NCBI GenBank assembly: GCA_019671135.1
Contig: JAHRHY010000009.1
Location: 1,984,001-2,048,000 of the forward strand
Direction: 5' to 3'
Source: Linnemannia hyalina
Taxonomy: Eukaryota > Mortierellomycota > Mortierellomycetes > Mortierellales > Mortierellaceae
DNA: 64,000 nt
In this document: positions 38,836 through 48,884 of the stretch, piece by piece
How positions within the stretch are numbered: the stretch's first letter is position 1
Layout of the letters: the number at the start of each line of letters is the position of its first letter
Program-made: the position numbers and the translations under genes
The notes under the pieces: model-generated
What the model saw: the letters and a program-made list of their open reading frames with translations, nothing else
Told to the model about the DNA's origin: nothing
The model's database searches: none

Positions 38836-40820
38836 CCTTCTAAAAAAAATCAGTATAAATAATACAACAATTGTTTCAACTACACAAGTTTATTGATCTG
38901 GTTGTTAATGCCATTCCTGAGTTAAAGGTTATAGTGGGCCACATTAGTGCCAGAGCTTAAGGGGTTGAGTATTGAAGCTACATCTGTTTACTAAGTCTAA
39001 AATGAACACAGTTGAGTTGGTCTTATGTGCCTCAGCCAGCACCAGAGCTCTGTCGTATCTAGAGACTAGTCGTATCTGATCCGGTTGCTGTCCAAGTTCA
39101 AAGTGGTCAGAGTCGAGTTGACTTTGAGTGCCTCAGTTAGCGCCACAGCTCCGTCGTATCCAATCCGGTTGTTGGACAAGCTCAAAGTGGTCAGAGTCGA
39201 GTTGACCTTGAGTGCCTCAGTTAGCGCCAGAGCTCCGTCGTATCCGATCCGGTTGCTGTCCAAGCTCAAAGTGACCAGAGTCGAGTTGATCTTGAGTGCC
39301 TCAGCTAGCGCCAGAATTTCGTTGTCACCGATCGAGTTGTCGGACAAGTCCAAAGTGGTCAGAGTCGAGTTGATCTTGAGTGCCTCAGCTAGCGCCAGAA
39401 TTTCGTTGTCACCGATCGAGTTGTCGGCCAAGTCCAAAGTGGTCAGAGTCGAGTTGATCTTGAGTCCCTCAGCCAGCGCCAGAGCTCCGTTGGATCCGAT
39501 CCGGTTGTGTCTCAAGATCAAAGTGGTCAGAGTCGAGTTAATCTTGAGTGCCTCAGCCAGCGCCTGAGCTTCATTGTCTCCGATCCGGGACAAGTGCAAA
39601 GTGGTCAGAGTCGAGTTGATCTTGAGCGCATCAGACAGCGCCTGAGCTCCCTTATCATTGATCGAGCTGTAACACAAGTTCAAAGTGGTCAGAGTCGAGT
39701 TGACCTTGAGCGCCTCAGCCAGTGCATGAACCCCGTTGTCACCGATCGAGTTGTTGGCCAAGTCCAAAGTGGTCAGAGTCGAGTTGATCTTGAGTCCCTC
39801 AGCCAGCGCCAGAGCTTCGTTGTCACCGATCGCATTGTTGGACAAGTCCAAAGTGGTTAGAGTCGAGTTGATCTTGAGTGCCTCAGCTAGCGTCTGAGAT
39901 CCGTAGTCACTGATCTGATTGCTGCTCAAGTTCAAAGTGGTCAGAGTCGAGTTGGTCTTGAGTGCCTCAGACAGCGCCTGAGCTCCATTGGATCCGATCT
40001 GGTTGAGCCTCAAGTTCAAAGTGGTCAGAGTCGAATTGATCTTGAGTGCCTCAGCCAGCGCCTGAGCTCCATTGTCGTTGATCAAGCTGTACCACAAGTT
40101 CAAAGTGGTCAGAGTCGAGTTGATCTTGAGTGCCTCGGCCAGCACCTGAGTTCCGTACTTTCCGAGCGAGTTTTCGCTCAAGTCCAATGCAGCCAGAGTT
40201 GAGTTGGTCAGGATGCTAGAGGCTATATTGTTTTGTACAGACGTTGACGATAAGTTTCCATATTTAGAGCCCTCGACCTTCAGGGTTTTTATAAGGTGCT
40301 TGTTTCTCTCGACAGTTTCCATGCTGGGACCATGTTTCGACAATACGACGGACTTGTAAAGTGGTGGTGTAAACGAGTCCCTCCAATCCTGGCTCACACG
40401 CACACAGGACGTGAGGTCGTTGAGGCCAAGATTGCTGGCAATTATGGAGCGAATCTCAGGTAGATCAAGGGGACATGTCTGGGACATCTTAGTCAGAAAG
40501 ATGAAGATGATGAGCGTGACGGGCGTGACGGGGATGCTGAGGGCAGTGATGATGTGGTTACAAGAAGGTGCGGCAGTGTAAGAGCAAGGGAGTATGAACG
40601 AAGGAACGAGCAAGGGAAGGGAGCGAGAAAGAGAAGGAAGAGGGCAAGAGTGATAGGGATAAGTGGACGAGGCGAAGAAGGGATGTCGTTTCATTCTTTC
40701 ATTCAACAAGGAGTGGAAGGCAATGGTCGACAATGGGCGCCATAATTACGTCACCGAAGCGACTCATCATAGCATCCACTGCGCTCAACCAGTACTAAGG
40801 AACATGCTGGGCCCTTTTCC
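38836..40820. repeat. Right arm of the large inverted duplication
   Basis: Reverse-oriented partner of 35947-37487. It is longer because copy 2 of the LRR gene has about five more 84-bp repeat units. The outer boundary approaches the TACACTCC-type end at 40856-40870. Confidence 0.85.
39066..40487 (-). CDS. F-box-like leucine-rich-repeat protein, copy 2 (C-terminus truncated)
   Basis: 473 residues from the ATG at 40487 (MSQTCPLDLPEIRSI). The F-box-like N-terminus (residues about 7-45, DLPEIRSIIASNLGLNDLTS) is followed by about 70 linker residues and 13 RI-type LRR units of 28 residues plus one partial (INSTLTTLDLSDNSIGDNE type; one unit is 26 residues). The stop at 39066-39068 lies inside a 17-bp insertion flanked by GTCGTATCT repeats (39052-39060 and 39069-39077). 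Beyond it the original frame continues AEAHKTNSTVFILDLVNRCS, as in copy 1, to LKLWH. So this copy makes a product shortened by about 35 residues at the C-terminus. Likely role: substrate adaptor of an SCF-type ubiquitin ligase or an LRR recognition protein; not provable here. Its 3' end faces that of copy 1. Confidence 0.8.
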   Translation of the reverse strand: MSQTCPLDLPEIRSIIASNLGLNDLTSCVRVSQDWRDSFTPPLYKSVVLSKHGPSMETVERNKHLIKTLKVEGSKYGNLSSTSVQNNIASSILTNSTLAALDLSENSLGKYGTQVLAEALKINSTLTTLNLWYSLINDNGAQALAEALKINSTLTTLNLRLNQIGSNGAQALSEALKTNSTLTTLNLSSNQISDYGSQTLAEALKINSTLTTLDLSNNAIGDNEALALAEGLKINSTLTTLDLANNSIGDNGVHALAEALKVNSTLTTLNLCYSSINDKGAQALSDALKINSTLTTLHLSRIGDNEAQALAEALKINSTLTTLILRHNRIGSNGALALAEGLKINSTLTTLDLADNSIGDNEILALAEALKINSTLTTLDLSDNSIGDNEILALAEALKINSTLVTLSLDSNRIGYDGALALTEALKVNSTLTTLSLSNNRIGYDGAVALTEALKVNSTLTTLNLDSNRIRYD

Positions 40821-40841
40821 ACTGATTCAGTAAAAAATGCG
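40488..40841. other. Upstream region of LRR copy 2
   Basis: Mirrors 35947-36313 upstream of copy 1, including a CT-rich leader (GA-rich on this strand, 40580-40660). Contains the shared promoter; no separate gene. Confidence 0.5.
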
Positions 40842-40855
40842 TTACAATGAAATGA

Positions 40856-40870
40856 GCAAAAAGGAGTGTA
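40856..40870. repeat. Terminal-repeat-like motif (GCAAAAAGGAGTGTA)
   Basis: Matches the right half of the palindrome at 35927-35946. Here its partner half is degenerate (AATGCGTTAC at 40837-40846). It marks the outer end of the right arm and overlaps the 3' end of the Fanzor-like reading frame. Confidence 0.65.
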
Positions 40871-41700
40871 TGCTATTATCCTCTCGACCCGACTTCCCAC
40901 GGCGACCCCGACTTAAACTGGAGGTCGACGCTGCCCTCTTGCGTGGCCCCTTTGGTCGGTTGATAACGGCGGTGGTGTTGCTGCTGGAGGAGGCAGCGGT
41001 GGAACTTGTAGTGGGTCCAGCGCCGGCTTTGGCCATCCATGGGAGAGAGCCGTCAGCAGCTACGGAATGTAAATGCTCAGGTTGCTCTTGTTTTTCCAGA
41101 TAACCTCGCACAATGCCTGCTGTATTCACGGCTGCCATAACATCGCGATGATGGTACACATGGCACTCGGGACAGTAGAAGCGGCGGAGATTGACCTGGT
41201 GACAAAGAACCCACATCGAGGACGCTTCTTTGCTGGTATAGTTTTCACCCCAAGGACCGCGCCTAATAAAAAAGAATGATGTTTGAGATGCCAGCGTATG
41301 TGTTTCAGTATTGATAGTGTTCATATTGACCAGTTTGATGAAATTAGACAAGAAGCTTGAGTCCAGGGACGAGAGTCAACTCCAAGGTGAGAACTTGGCC
41401 AGGCCTACTCCAATCAATACAGGGTTCCAAGAATCTCGAGGACGTCCAACGCTTCCGCCGACGATCCCTAGAAGACTATCAGCGATCAATTGGTGCTCGA
41501 AGTGGTGGGCTCGCTTCATGTCCCACTTGAGGCGCGCTTGTACTGTTGATCACGGCCACCATAGAACTCCAACACACGATGTTCGACCCTCTTTAGTTCT
41601 GCCATATAGTGGACGACACTCGAGCTTTGACTTTTGAGAGCGGATAGACGACCCTGCATGTCGCCGTCGAGCCACCGACGGAAACGGAATGTTGGTTGAT

Positions 41701-41752
41701 AAACCGCCTTTTTGTCTAACCGCCATTTTGTCTAACCGCCATATTGTCAAAG
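41701..41752. repeat. Three tandem copies of a 16-17-bp unit
   Basis: The unit AACCGCCATTTTGTCT (plus strand) occurs three times with small changes between about 41702 and 41750. It lies inside the Fanzor-like pseudogene, where the extra copies shift the reading frame and create a stop. Confidence 0.85.
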
Positions 41753-42528
41753 ACCGCCCTTGGCGGCACCATTGGCGAGTATGTTGATTGATAATCTGGG
41801 GTTGAGAATGTCGAGGATGTTGTTGACTCCACAGAAGTAGCGGTGGTTCCTTCCATGGTTGGATGTGTCCGGTTAAACTCCTTACTATTTCTGTTCTCTT
41901 GCGAGTCCTCGGGAATATCTGTAAAGGTACCAACAACACATGCTTGCCTTCCATCCAAAGTTAATGTCGTGATCTCCTCCAGTCGAACCCCTGGCCACAG
42001 TCTCGCCACATCCTCCTTGCTGGTGATGTCATTCCTGATCTCTTGGAGGTTGTAGTCGACCTTTCCAATGGTTGACGTCAATCTTGGTGGCAAGCGGCTG
42101 TCGTCCAGCCTTCAGTAACGAATATCTTGAAGCTCTCGGAGCTTGAATGCAAGAAGCTGAATGCGGAGGCCATCAGTCTTGATGGATCCTTTCAAGACGT
42201 ATCCCTTCTCGGCATAGGTAACGGGGTCGAGCCATTCGTTCTTGACTCCGGATCTAATCCAAAGACAACAGTTTGACGGCGGTTCGGTATCCTGCTTTCC
42301 TCCGTTGACGACTTGTAAGACCTTGAGGGGACGGGCTCTTTTCCTAATATCCACATGTCGAAATCACTGGTAGGGGTGAAGGCCGAGTTATCATCCTTTC
42401 CTTTAAAGGTCCTCGCTTCCTGAAAACGCTGCAAGCTCGCGCTCCGAGAACGTCACGAAAGTTGCTGTGAGGATGTGATCCCCTTTCTCTCTAACAGTCA
42501 ACGGTTTCACAGAACATGGTCTTCCCAT

Positions 42529-44382
42529 GGTACCCATTGGTGATGAAATGGGAAATTTTCTTTGCTCGCACACCGCGTGCGAAAGCGCTCACCGTCATGA
42601 GTGGCCGATGCTTTAGTTGGGGATGAACAGAGCTAAAGATGGGTTTTCATGGTCACCTCCTCTAAGCGCTCGCGCCTCATTCCTAGCCCACATTTAATGT
42701 ACTTTCGATCCTTTGCCCAATCCCACAGCATCGTCACACCAACGTTGCATTGTTGTCTCTGTCGTTTTTTCTTGAATTGCTATTGCTTTAAGTAAAAAGC
42801 CCATACAAACGCGAGTCGCAAGAAGAAAATCTTGATCAGGTCCGATGACCAAGAAAAAAAAACGAAGAACATGGCTAGGAATTGGCAATGCCGACTTAGT
42901 TGTTTGATCATCGAGGGAACAGTAAACCGTTTTCACGCCCAACCAAAAATATTAGAGAAACTAAAACGCTGTCTACAACCATAATGGGGAGTTGACTTGT
43001 GTGTCTTTTGCGTACTAGCATGGCACAGCCGCGCAGTTAGTAAACGACGAACAGAACGAAGACGTTTACAAATCCTTCTCTTTTTTTTTGCTTGGCCTTT
43101 TAGAATGACGGAATCACGGAGGCCATGCCCCCTTCTCCTGATGCTATGTCCTATTCTGACCGCTGTGTCTGTTTATTTCGTCTTGGAAGGGGGTTCATGA
43201 TCGGAGCTGATGACACCTATCAATGGAGCGACTGGAGGCATGGAGAGAATGGATGTGGGCTGTGAGAAGTGATAAATAGTCAGCAGGTATGGAGGGGATA
43301 GAAGTGTGATTGTTACTGTAAATAGTCGATAGGAAGGACGAAAAGATCTATCGTATACTCCTCAAACAGCAATAGTAGTGCAGGAGTTGAAGATAGGGAA
43401 GAGGATGGAAGAAAGGCTAGTCGCTTTAAGACAACCGCGCACTTGAGGGACAATGCCGCATACACAAAAATCCCTCCAAATCATATGCATTGCGCGTCTT
43501 ACCAATAACTAAAAAAAAGGAAAAACAATGAATATAGTTGACAACACCCCCTAGTTCAAGAAAGGCTCAGACCAAGAAAAGCGGTTTTTTTGGATTGTGA
43601 TGGTGCGGGATGACGTGAGATGGTAGGAGCGTACTAAACCCATGTAAAATTAGGACGTTAACTAAAAGATGTGCGTTTTTGAGTTTGAAATTAAGAATGC
43701 GAACAAACAAGAGGATGAAAGGGAGGAGGCACCTATGATTCATACTCCAACTTTGGTCTACTTTATGGGCGTGGAGAAGGCAAAGAAGGGGAAAGAAGGA
43801 AGGGTGTAGAAGGAGAAAGACGGAAGGGTGTAGAAGGAGAAAGAAGGAAAGGAGTATAGAGTTAAATGAGAGAGAGGAGTGAACGCGTCCTTTTTTTGAA
43901 GTTAGACCCGATTAAGCGCATAGACAGATCGATCAACATGGAAAGGGATGGAAGGGACCAGCCAAAGGGCGATTATTAATCAACGCCAAAGGAGAAAAAA
44001 AAAAGTAAGGAGGGGAGGGAACCAATGAGAAGGAGAAGGGATTACCATTACCCACTGCACTGCCTTTCATTGAATCGTGGGAGTGCGAGAGACTTGGGGC
44101 AATTGGCTATTGTCATTGGTTCTTTCCTTAATTCATTCACGCTACAAATGCACACAACAGAGAGAATAAAATAACCTTCACTCTATCGCCATCTATCGTC
44201 AATCGATAGGCACAATAAAATAACAAGCAAACAACCACCCAACTTCCGAGTATAAAAAGGGTCTCCATCGCCTCGTTTTTTATTCTCCATCACAACCAAC
44301 CTCAACAACCAACCCAACCAACTCTTCACTTCACAGTAAGCAAAAGCTTCTCTCCACCTTACACACAACAACAATAACAAAA
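42529..44382. other. Intergenic, no gene seen
   Basis: About 1.85 kb. It holds an imperfect purine-rich repeat (GGAAGGGTGTAGAAGGAGAAAG type) at about 43795-43860 and short A runs. Only short frames without domain support were found, for example at 42694-42942 on the minus strand. The last 150 bases are the promoter of the GST gene. Confidence 0.45.
44251..44258 (+). promoter_or_regulatory. TATA box of the GST gene
   Basis: TATAAAAA lies about 130 bp before the ATG and is followed by a CA/CT-rich leader (ACAACCAACCTCAACAACC), typical of a strongly expressed fungal gene. Transcription would start roughly 30 bp downstream. Confidence 0.6.
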
Positions 44383-45117
44383 ATGGTCCACGCATACTTC
44401 GACCCCGCCCAGGCTGCCGCTTTCAACGCCCTCGCCACCAAGAAGGACAGTACCTTCGAGATCAAGTATTTCAACTTCCATGGCCTCGGTGGTATCGCCC
44501 GTACCCTCCTCGCCATCTCCGGCAGCAAGTTCACCTCTGTCACCCCCGAGGACTGGGCCTCCGAGAAGTCGCTTACTCCCTTTGGCGTCATGCCCATCCT
44601 CACCGAGACCTCTGCCGACGGCAAGACTACCATCCATATCGCCGAAACCGGCGCCATCGAACGCTACCTCGCCCGCAAGTTTGGACTCCTTGGCTCCGAC
44701 GCCTTTGAGGAGGTCCTCGTCAACACCTTTGTCTCCAACAACCACTCCCTCCAGTGGGCCATCATCGGAAAATACTTCATGATCAAGGATCCCGAACTCA
44801 AGGCTGCCAACAAAGAGTCTCTCATCGCCAACAACATCGCCCCTTGGATCAAGTACCATGAGGAACACCTTTCCACCAACGGCGCCAACGGACACTATGT
44901 CGGCAACAAAGTTTCCTTGGCCGATGTCACGACTGATTTCTTGCTTGGGCTGATCCAGGGTGTGATCGGGGAGGAGTTGGTCTCGAAGAGTAAGACCCCT
45001 GCTATTTGGCAAGTCCGCGAGAAGTTGAACAAGATCGAGAGCTTGGCTGCTTGGAAGCAGACTGAGGAGTTCAAGGCGTTTAGCGCGAAGAACCTTGCTA
45101 GCTTTGGCTACTGCTAA
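44383..45117 (+). CDS. Glutathione S-transferase, sigma-like
   Basis: 244 residues, intronless; the ATG is preceded by ACAATAACAAAA, a good fungal start context. The N-terminal thioredoxin fold begins FEIKYFNFHGLGGIARTLLA; Tyr29 in the YF motif is at the position of the catalytic tyrosine of sigma/alpha-class enzymes. FGVMPIL gives the cis-Pro glutathione-binding loop, and AETGAIERYLARKFGL (about 87-102) matches the SNAIL/TRY-type motif. The all-helical C-terminal domain includes GNKVSLADVTTDFLLGLI, the N-capping box with the conserved Asp. It should conjugate glutathione to electrophiles in the cytosol, or act as a prostaglandin-D-synthase-like sigma GST. About 20 extra residues precede the fold. 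Codon use is C-ending and strongly biased, fitting high expression together with the clear TATA box. Confidence 0.9.
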   Translation: MVHAYFDPAQAAAFNALATKKDSTFEIKYFNFHGLGGIARTLLAISGSKFTSVTPEDWASEKSLTPFGVMPILTETSADGKTTIHIAETGAIERYLARKFGLLGSDAFEEVLVNTFVSNNHSLQWAIIGKYFMIKDPELKAANKESLIANNIAPWIKYHEEHLSTNGANGHYVGNKVSLADVTTDFLLGLIQGVIGEELVSKSKTPAIWQVREKLNKIESLAAWKQTEEFKAFSAKNLASFGYC

Positions 45118-45651
45118 AAAAGAAATTGGTCATTCTCCCCCCCCCCATTTGCCCAATATCATTTCTATTGCATCTTCACATACCAGAATAATAAAAGATC
45201 CTTTAAAGTCTTGAACAAAGTAAAATCGAAGGGATAATGATGTAGGCTGACAAAAAGGGGGCTATGGAAAGGGCAGGCTTTAACAAAGTATAAGAATAGA
45301 CTCAGTCACCATGGGACTTTGTCCATCGAGGAAAAAAAAGGAGAATGAGGCAAACAAAGGATGATAGGTAGAAACAACACATTGATAAGACAAACGTACG
45401 CGTTCTTTTCGCGTTTCGATAGAAAACATAACCAGTCCTATCCACGAATACGTCCAAGCCTCGTCCAGTCTTACTTATCCCATCAACTCCAAAACGTTTT
45501 CCCTGTCAGTGGTCATTTTTTGGGGATTCATGGTAAAAAAAAAAGGGATGCTAACGTATTTTTTTTGTTTGGACTATCATATCGACGAAAAGAAGGGAAA
45601 AAAAGGGTATCACATAACGAGCCAACTCCATGACAATTGCATCAGACAACA
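45118..45651. other. Convergent 3' flanks (GST and Fz-like gene)
   Basis: About 0.53 kb. AATAAA at 45188-45193 is a candidate polyadenylation signal for the GST gene. The remainder should hold the 3' UTR of the minus-strand gene ending at 45652. Nothing else recognised. Confidence 0.5.
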
Positions 45652-48600
45652 CTACTCCCTCCAGTCTGGAGAATCGCATCCAAGAACATGTGTCGCCTGC
45701 TCCGCCTCAGTATCCGTCACCACCGCAGCATCATCCTGAGCCTGCATCGCCTGCTTCTCATCAAACACCTCCTCCATCTTTGTTGCGGTTCCCTGCTGCT
45801 TGTGTTGCTTCTTGGCCTGTTTTGCCAACTTGCGCTTATCCTTCTTCGACTGTAACCTCGCCACCTTCGCCGCAGCCTCATCATTCCCAACATCCGTCGC
45901 AACGATGGTAGACTTTTCCGAGATCTCCTTCTCCCTCAAGGCAGCAGTCTTCTGGATCGACTGGCGGCGCTCAAGCATCTGTCGCGTCAGGACTTTGGGC
46001 TCATAGGGGCTCGGGTTCATCGAGTTATAATCGTCCACAACGAAGGGGGACTCCTCCTTCTCCATTTCGAGGTACATGTCCATCTCCTCGTCAATCATAT
46101 GGGCCGAGGCGGCGGCGGCGGCTGCAATCTTCTCGGACCCGCCGAGGTCAAAGAAATTGTCGCGGGCATCAAAGAGGAGGTCGGTTCCGGAATGTGCGTC
46201 GTCGCTGATAGAGGCTGTCTCGGATCCAAAAGTGTAGCCTTCGGAGTAGAGGTCTCGACGGCGCATGAGTTCTTCGCGGGTGAGCATTGAAGGCGACTCC
46301 GGTGCGAGAAAGTCGCCGATACTGTCGCGGGGTGAGCCTGCACGCTGCTGCTGCTGTTGTCGGTCCGACGATCGCTGGCGGTGGTGATGGCTGTACTTGC
46401 CGCTACTGTTCAGCATGGTCAACGAGTTGGTCGATCCAGACTTGCGAGCTGCTCCAAGGCTCGAGGCCAAGGCGGAGCTGACATCATGGTAGACATCATG
46501 TTCATCGTTGGCTGAGTACTGTCCCCAGACAATCGAGTGCTCCTGTGCGGCCGTGTTATGAACATCAGGGAACCGCGCTGCTGCTACAGCCGCCGAAGAC
46601 GAAGATCCAGATCCACCAATACCACTTCCAAACTGCGCCTGAAGCTGCTGCCTCTCTGACGCGTTCAAGCCCGGATGCGACCCAATCTTGGCAATCGAGT
46701 GCCCACCCGCCCCAAACGCTCCCGCATACTGGCTCGAATTCCTTCCACTCAGAGAACCCGCTGACCCAGACCCACTTCCATTCCCAGTGTGGTTCAACGC
46801 ACCCTCCCTAGAGTTATTTCCACTTCTCGTAAGTGCATTCTTGATAGACCGTAAGCCGGCTCCGAAATCATAGCTGCGCGAGAGTTCCTGGAACCGGTTC
46901 TTGCCTACGGATCCCGCAGAGGGTGTAGGGCGCTTGAGTGAGTTACCGGCGGCGATGGAGGTTGGGGAGTGTTGGTGGTAGTTGCGACTGGGGCTGTCGG
47001 GATCGTGAAGGTATGTTGCTGTTGGGGGCGGGGAGTGCATGGTATTCAGGAATGTGCGGTCGAAATGAATCGGCGACCCCTTCCTTATCGGCAGATCTAT
47101 CATAGCATTTCATAATAAAGTTTCGATGTTAGCACCATGCAGCAAAAGCCAAGAGATGCGCTCGGTGAAACAAATGAGAGAAATGCCATTACCTCGCTGG
47201 TGGTAGCCGTCGTTGGGATGATCATCTCGAGAATCATTCCGTCCACCTTGGTTGAAGCTGTTCTCATGGTACCGACGGTAGATCGTGAACCCAGCAATGG
47301 CACCCATGACCAACAAGATCGGAACCGCTGCCAACAAGACAGTCCCTTTGTTAGTGTGCGTATCGCCACCTGCAGCCTCTCCCGCATCCTTGTCGACAGG
47401 ATGACCCTCGCTGGCTTTGCCCAAGTTCTCGACAGACTTGGCGGGATCGGCATTGTCACTAGATCCACCCTGGATCAGGACCCGCTGGCCTGGGCTGTCG
47501 CCAGAAGACTCGGAGTGACCCAAGGTCTCATGGACAAGGACCTTAGAATCATCGACCTTCTTGCCCTTGTCAGCAGCAACAGCGGCAGGCTTGGAGATGC
47601 TGAATTTGGGCTCGTCCTTGTCGATCGCATATGTACCCTGGGCAGAAGGCGTGTCGGCATGGATGGCGATCTGTGGCGCAACAACCGCCTTTGCCTCCGC
47701 CTTCTTATTCTCTTCCTTTTCCGACGAGACAGAGCTGGCATCACGCTTCTGCGCCTTGTGGTGGTGATGGTGATGATGCTTCTTAGACCCCCTTTCCCGA
47801 CGACTCAAATGTCGCGTCTCCAAAGCATTCCTCACCAACACATCTCCAACCTTAGCCTCATCATCAACAGCCGGATCGTCAACCAGATCATTGACAATAC
47901 GGATATTATCAATTGGTGCAGATCCAAGCCCATGGTCATCCCACGAGACGCAGTCGGGCTCCTGTACAGCAGCCGAGGCAGCCCATCGCTTGGGGTTCAA
48001 TGCTGCGGGGGGGAAGAGTTGGTTCCGGATCCTTGCTATAGTGATCGATGCCTCATCGTTCTCGTCGTTGTTAGTCGATCCCTCCGCGTGCGGTTTCTGG
48101 AATGGTTCTGAGCAGATCCTCTCTACACGCTCCCTATTTCCCCCCCACCAGTGTAGTACAACGTATTATCGTGTGTTAGCATTGGCCATGTGGTTCTTGC
48201 GCGGATAAATGAAGATATTTTTTCTTTTCTCTTGGATGCCTTACCTGACGGAATGACAGACTGGGAGGACTTGTTGCGTCTGTCCTTTACACTTGGGGAA
48301 CTCGACCAGACACAAAGCCTCTTGCAGGACCTGGAGACAAGACGCCTGTAAATCATTCAACTCCTTCGGCACCGCATCAATATGCTCTGCACGTAACCAT
48401 TTCCATAGACAAGAAGCATTATGTTAGATATCTGTATCCAGCGGCATGCTGTTTTTTACTCACTCAATGAAAAAACTGAGGGAGAGGGTACCTTGGATAC
48501 GCATTTCGGCGCGGATGGGGGATTGGATGTTGGTGAGGTACTGGATCGAGGGACAGAGAGTCGATTCTTGCTTCAGGATCCTGCATTCGCCTGATGCTTC

Positions 48601-48884
48601 CGTGGGAGGGGTCGTTGCAACATGCCCTCTCGCTGCTGTGTGTGTTCATATGGATGTGCAAGAAAAAGAAGAAAAAAAAAGGGAGGGAGAAAAATGGACA
48701 ACGCGAGGAATTTTGGATGGATCAGGTGGATGCTCGAGATTGGAATCTTTTTGGTGCTCGTGGGGTGTGTGGGCATTAGAAATTGAGATCGCGATCAAAC
48801 TGTACACTTCTACTTACCGGCACTCACAGAGAAGGCAAGGACAGACAGCGCTGCCGAAAGAGACAAAAGAACTGTCGTCTTCAT
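45652..48884 (-). CDS. Single-pass membrane protein with Frizzled-like cysteine-rich ectodomain
   Basis: Five exons: 48884-48818, 48590-48492, 48386-48245, 48133-47193 and 47096-45652; 2,694 coding bases, 897 residues. A signal peptide (MKTTVLLSLSAALSVLAFSV, residues 1-22) is followed by a Cys-rich region of about 85 residues: GECRILKQESTLCPSIQYLT, VPKELNDLQASCLQVLQEAL, CLVEFPKCK, VLPVCHSVRERVERICSEPF. Its spacing (C..C..C..C.{6}C..P.C.....VC...C..C) resembles the Frizzled/FZ fold. A His-rich, charged stalk (KKHHHHHHHKAQKRD) leads to a transmembrane helix (TVLLAAVPILLVMGAIAGFT, about residues 390-410) and a tail of about 480 residues rich in Ser/Asn with an AAAAAASAH run and acidic DEEMDMYLEME. 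FZ-like domains occur in fungal surface proteins, including Mid1-type calcium-channel subunits; ligand and role here are unknown. Confidence 0.8.

Larger units (their letters stand above)
40842..42528 (-). pseudogene. Fanzor/TnpB-like RNA-guided nuclease gene, decayed
   Basis: Minus-strand pieces line up as one protein. N-terminus MGRPCSVKPLTVREKGDHIL with TFSERELAAF (ATG at 42528); then LQRFQEARTFKGKDDNSAFT; YVLKGSIKTDGLRIQLLAFK with LRELQDIRY (42112-42354). An in-frame TGA follows where an Arg codon (CGA) fits, then LEEITTLTLDGRQACVVGTF, a RuvC-I-like Asp motif near 41950. Next comes a 16-bp repeat patch, then YQPTFRFRRWLDGDMQGRLS, then IVGGSVGRPRD and VLIGVGLAKF. Finally NLRRFYCPECHVYHHRDVMA with AVN near 41125-41190, the zinc-ribbon half and the HRDxxAAxN RuvC-III motif. 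At least one nonsense codon and four frame changes are present, and the first zinc-ribbon Cys pair is degraded. Fanzor proteins are the eukaryotic relatives of TnpB and are carried by transposons. The 3' end runs into the TACACTCC-type repeat at 40856-40870. Confidence 0.65.

Noticed and set aside
39085..39860. Regular 84-bp repeats considered as a CRISPR-like or satellite array
   Set aside because: Spacing has no unique spacers; the units translate into leucine-rich repeats in one long frame.
42694..42942. 82-residue minus-strand frame upstream of the Fanzor-like gene
   Set aside because: No recognisable motif, no splice link to the pseudogene and no repeat partner.
47137..48111. 324-residue open frame on the plus strand
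   Set aside because: Antisense to the Fz-like gene, which has signal peptide, consistent splice phases and domain support; no ordered features of its own.
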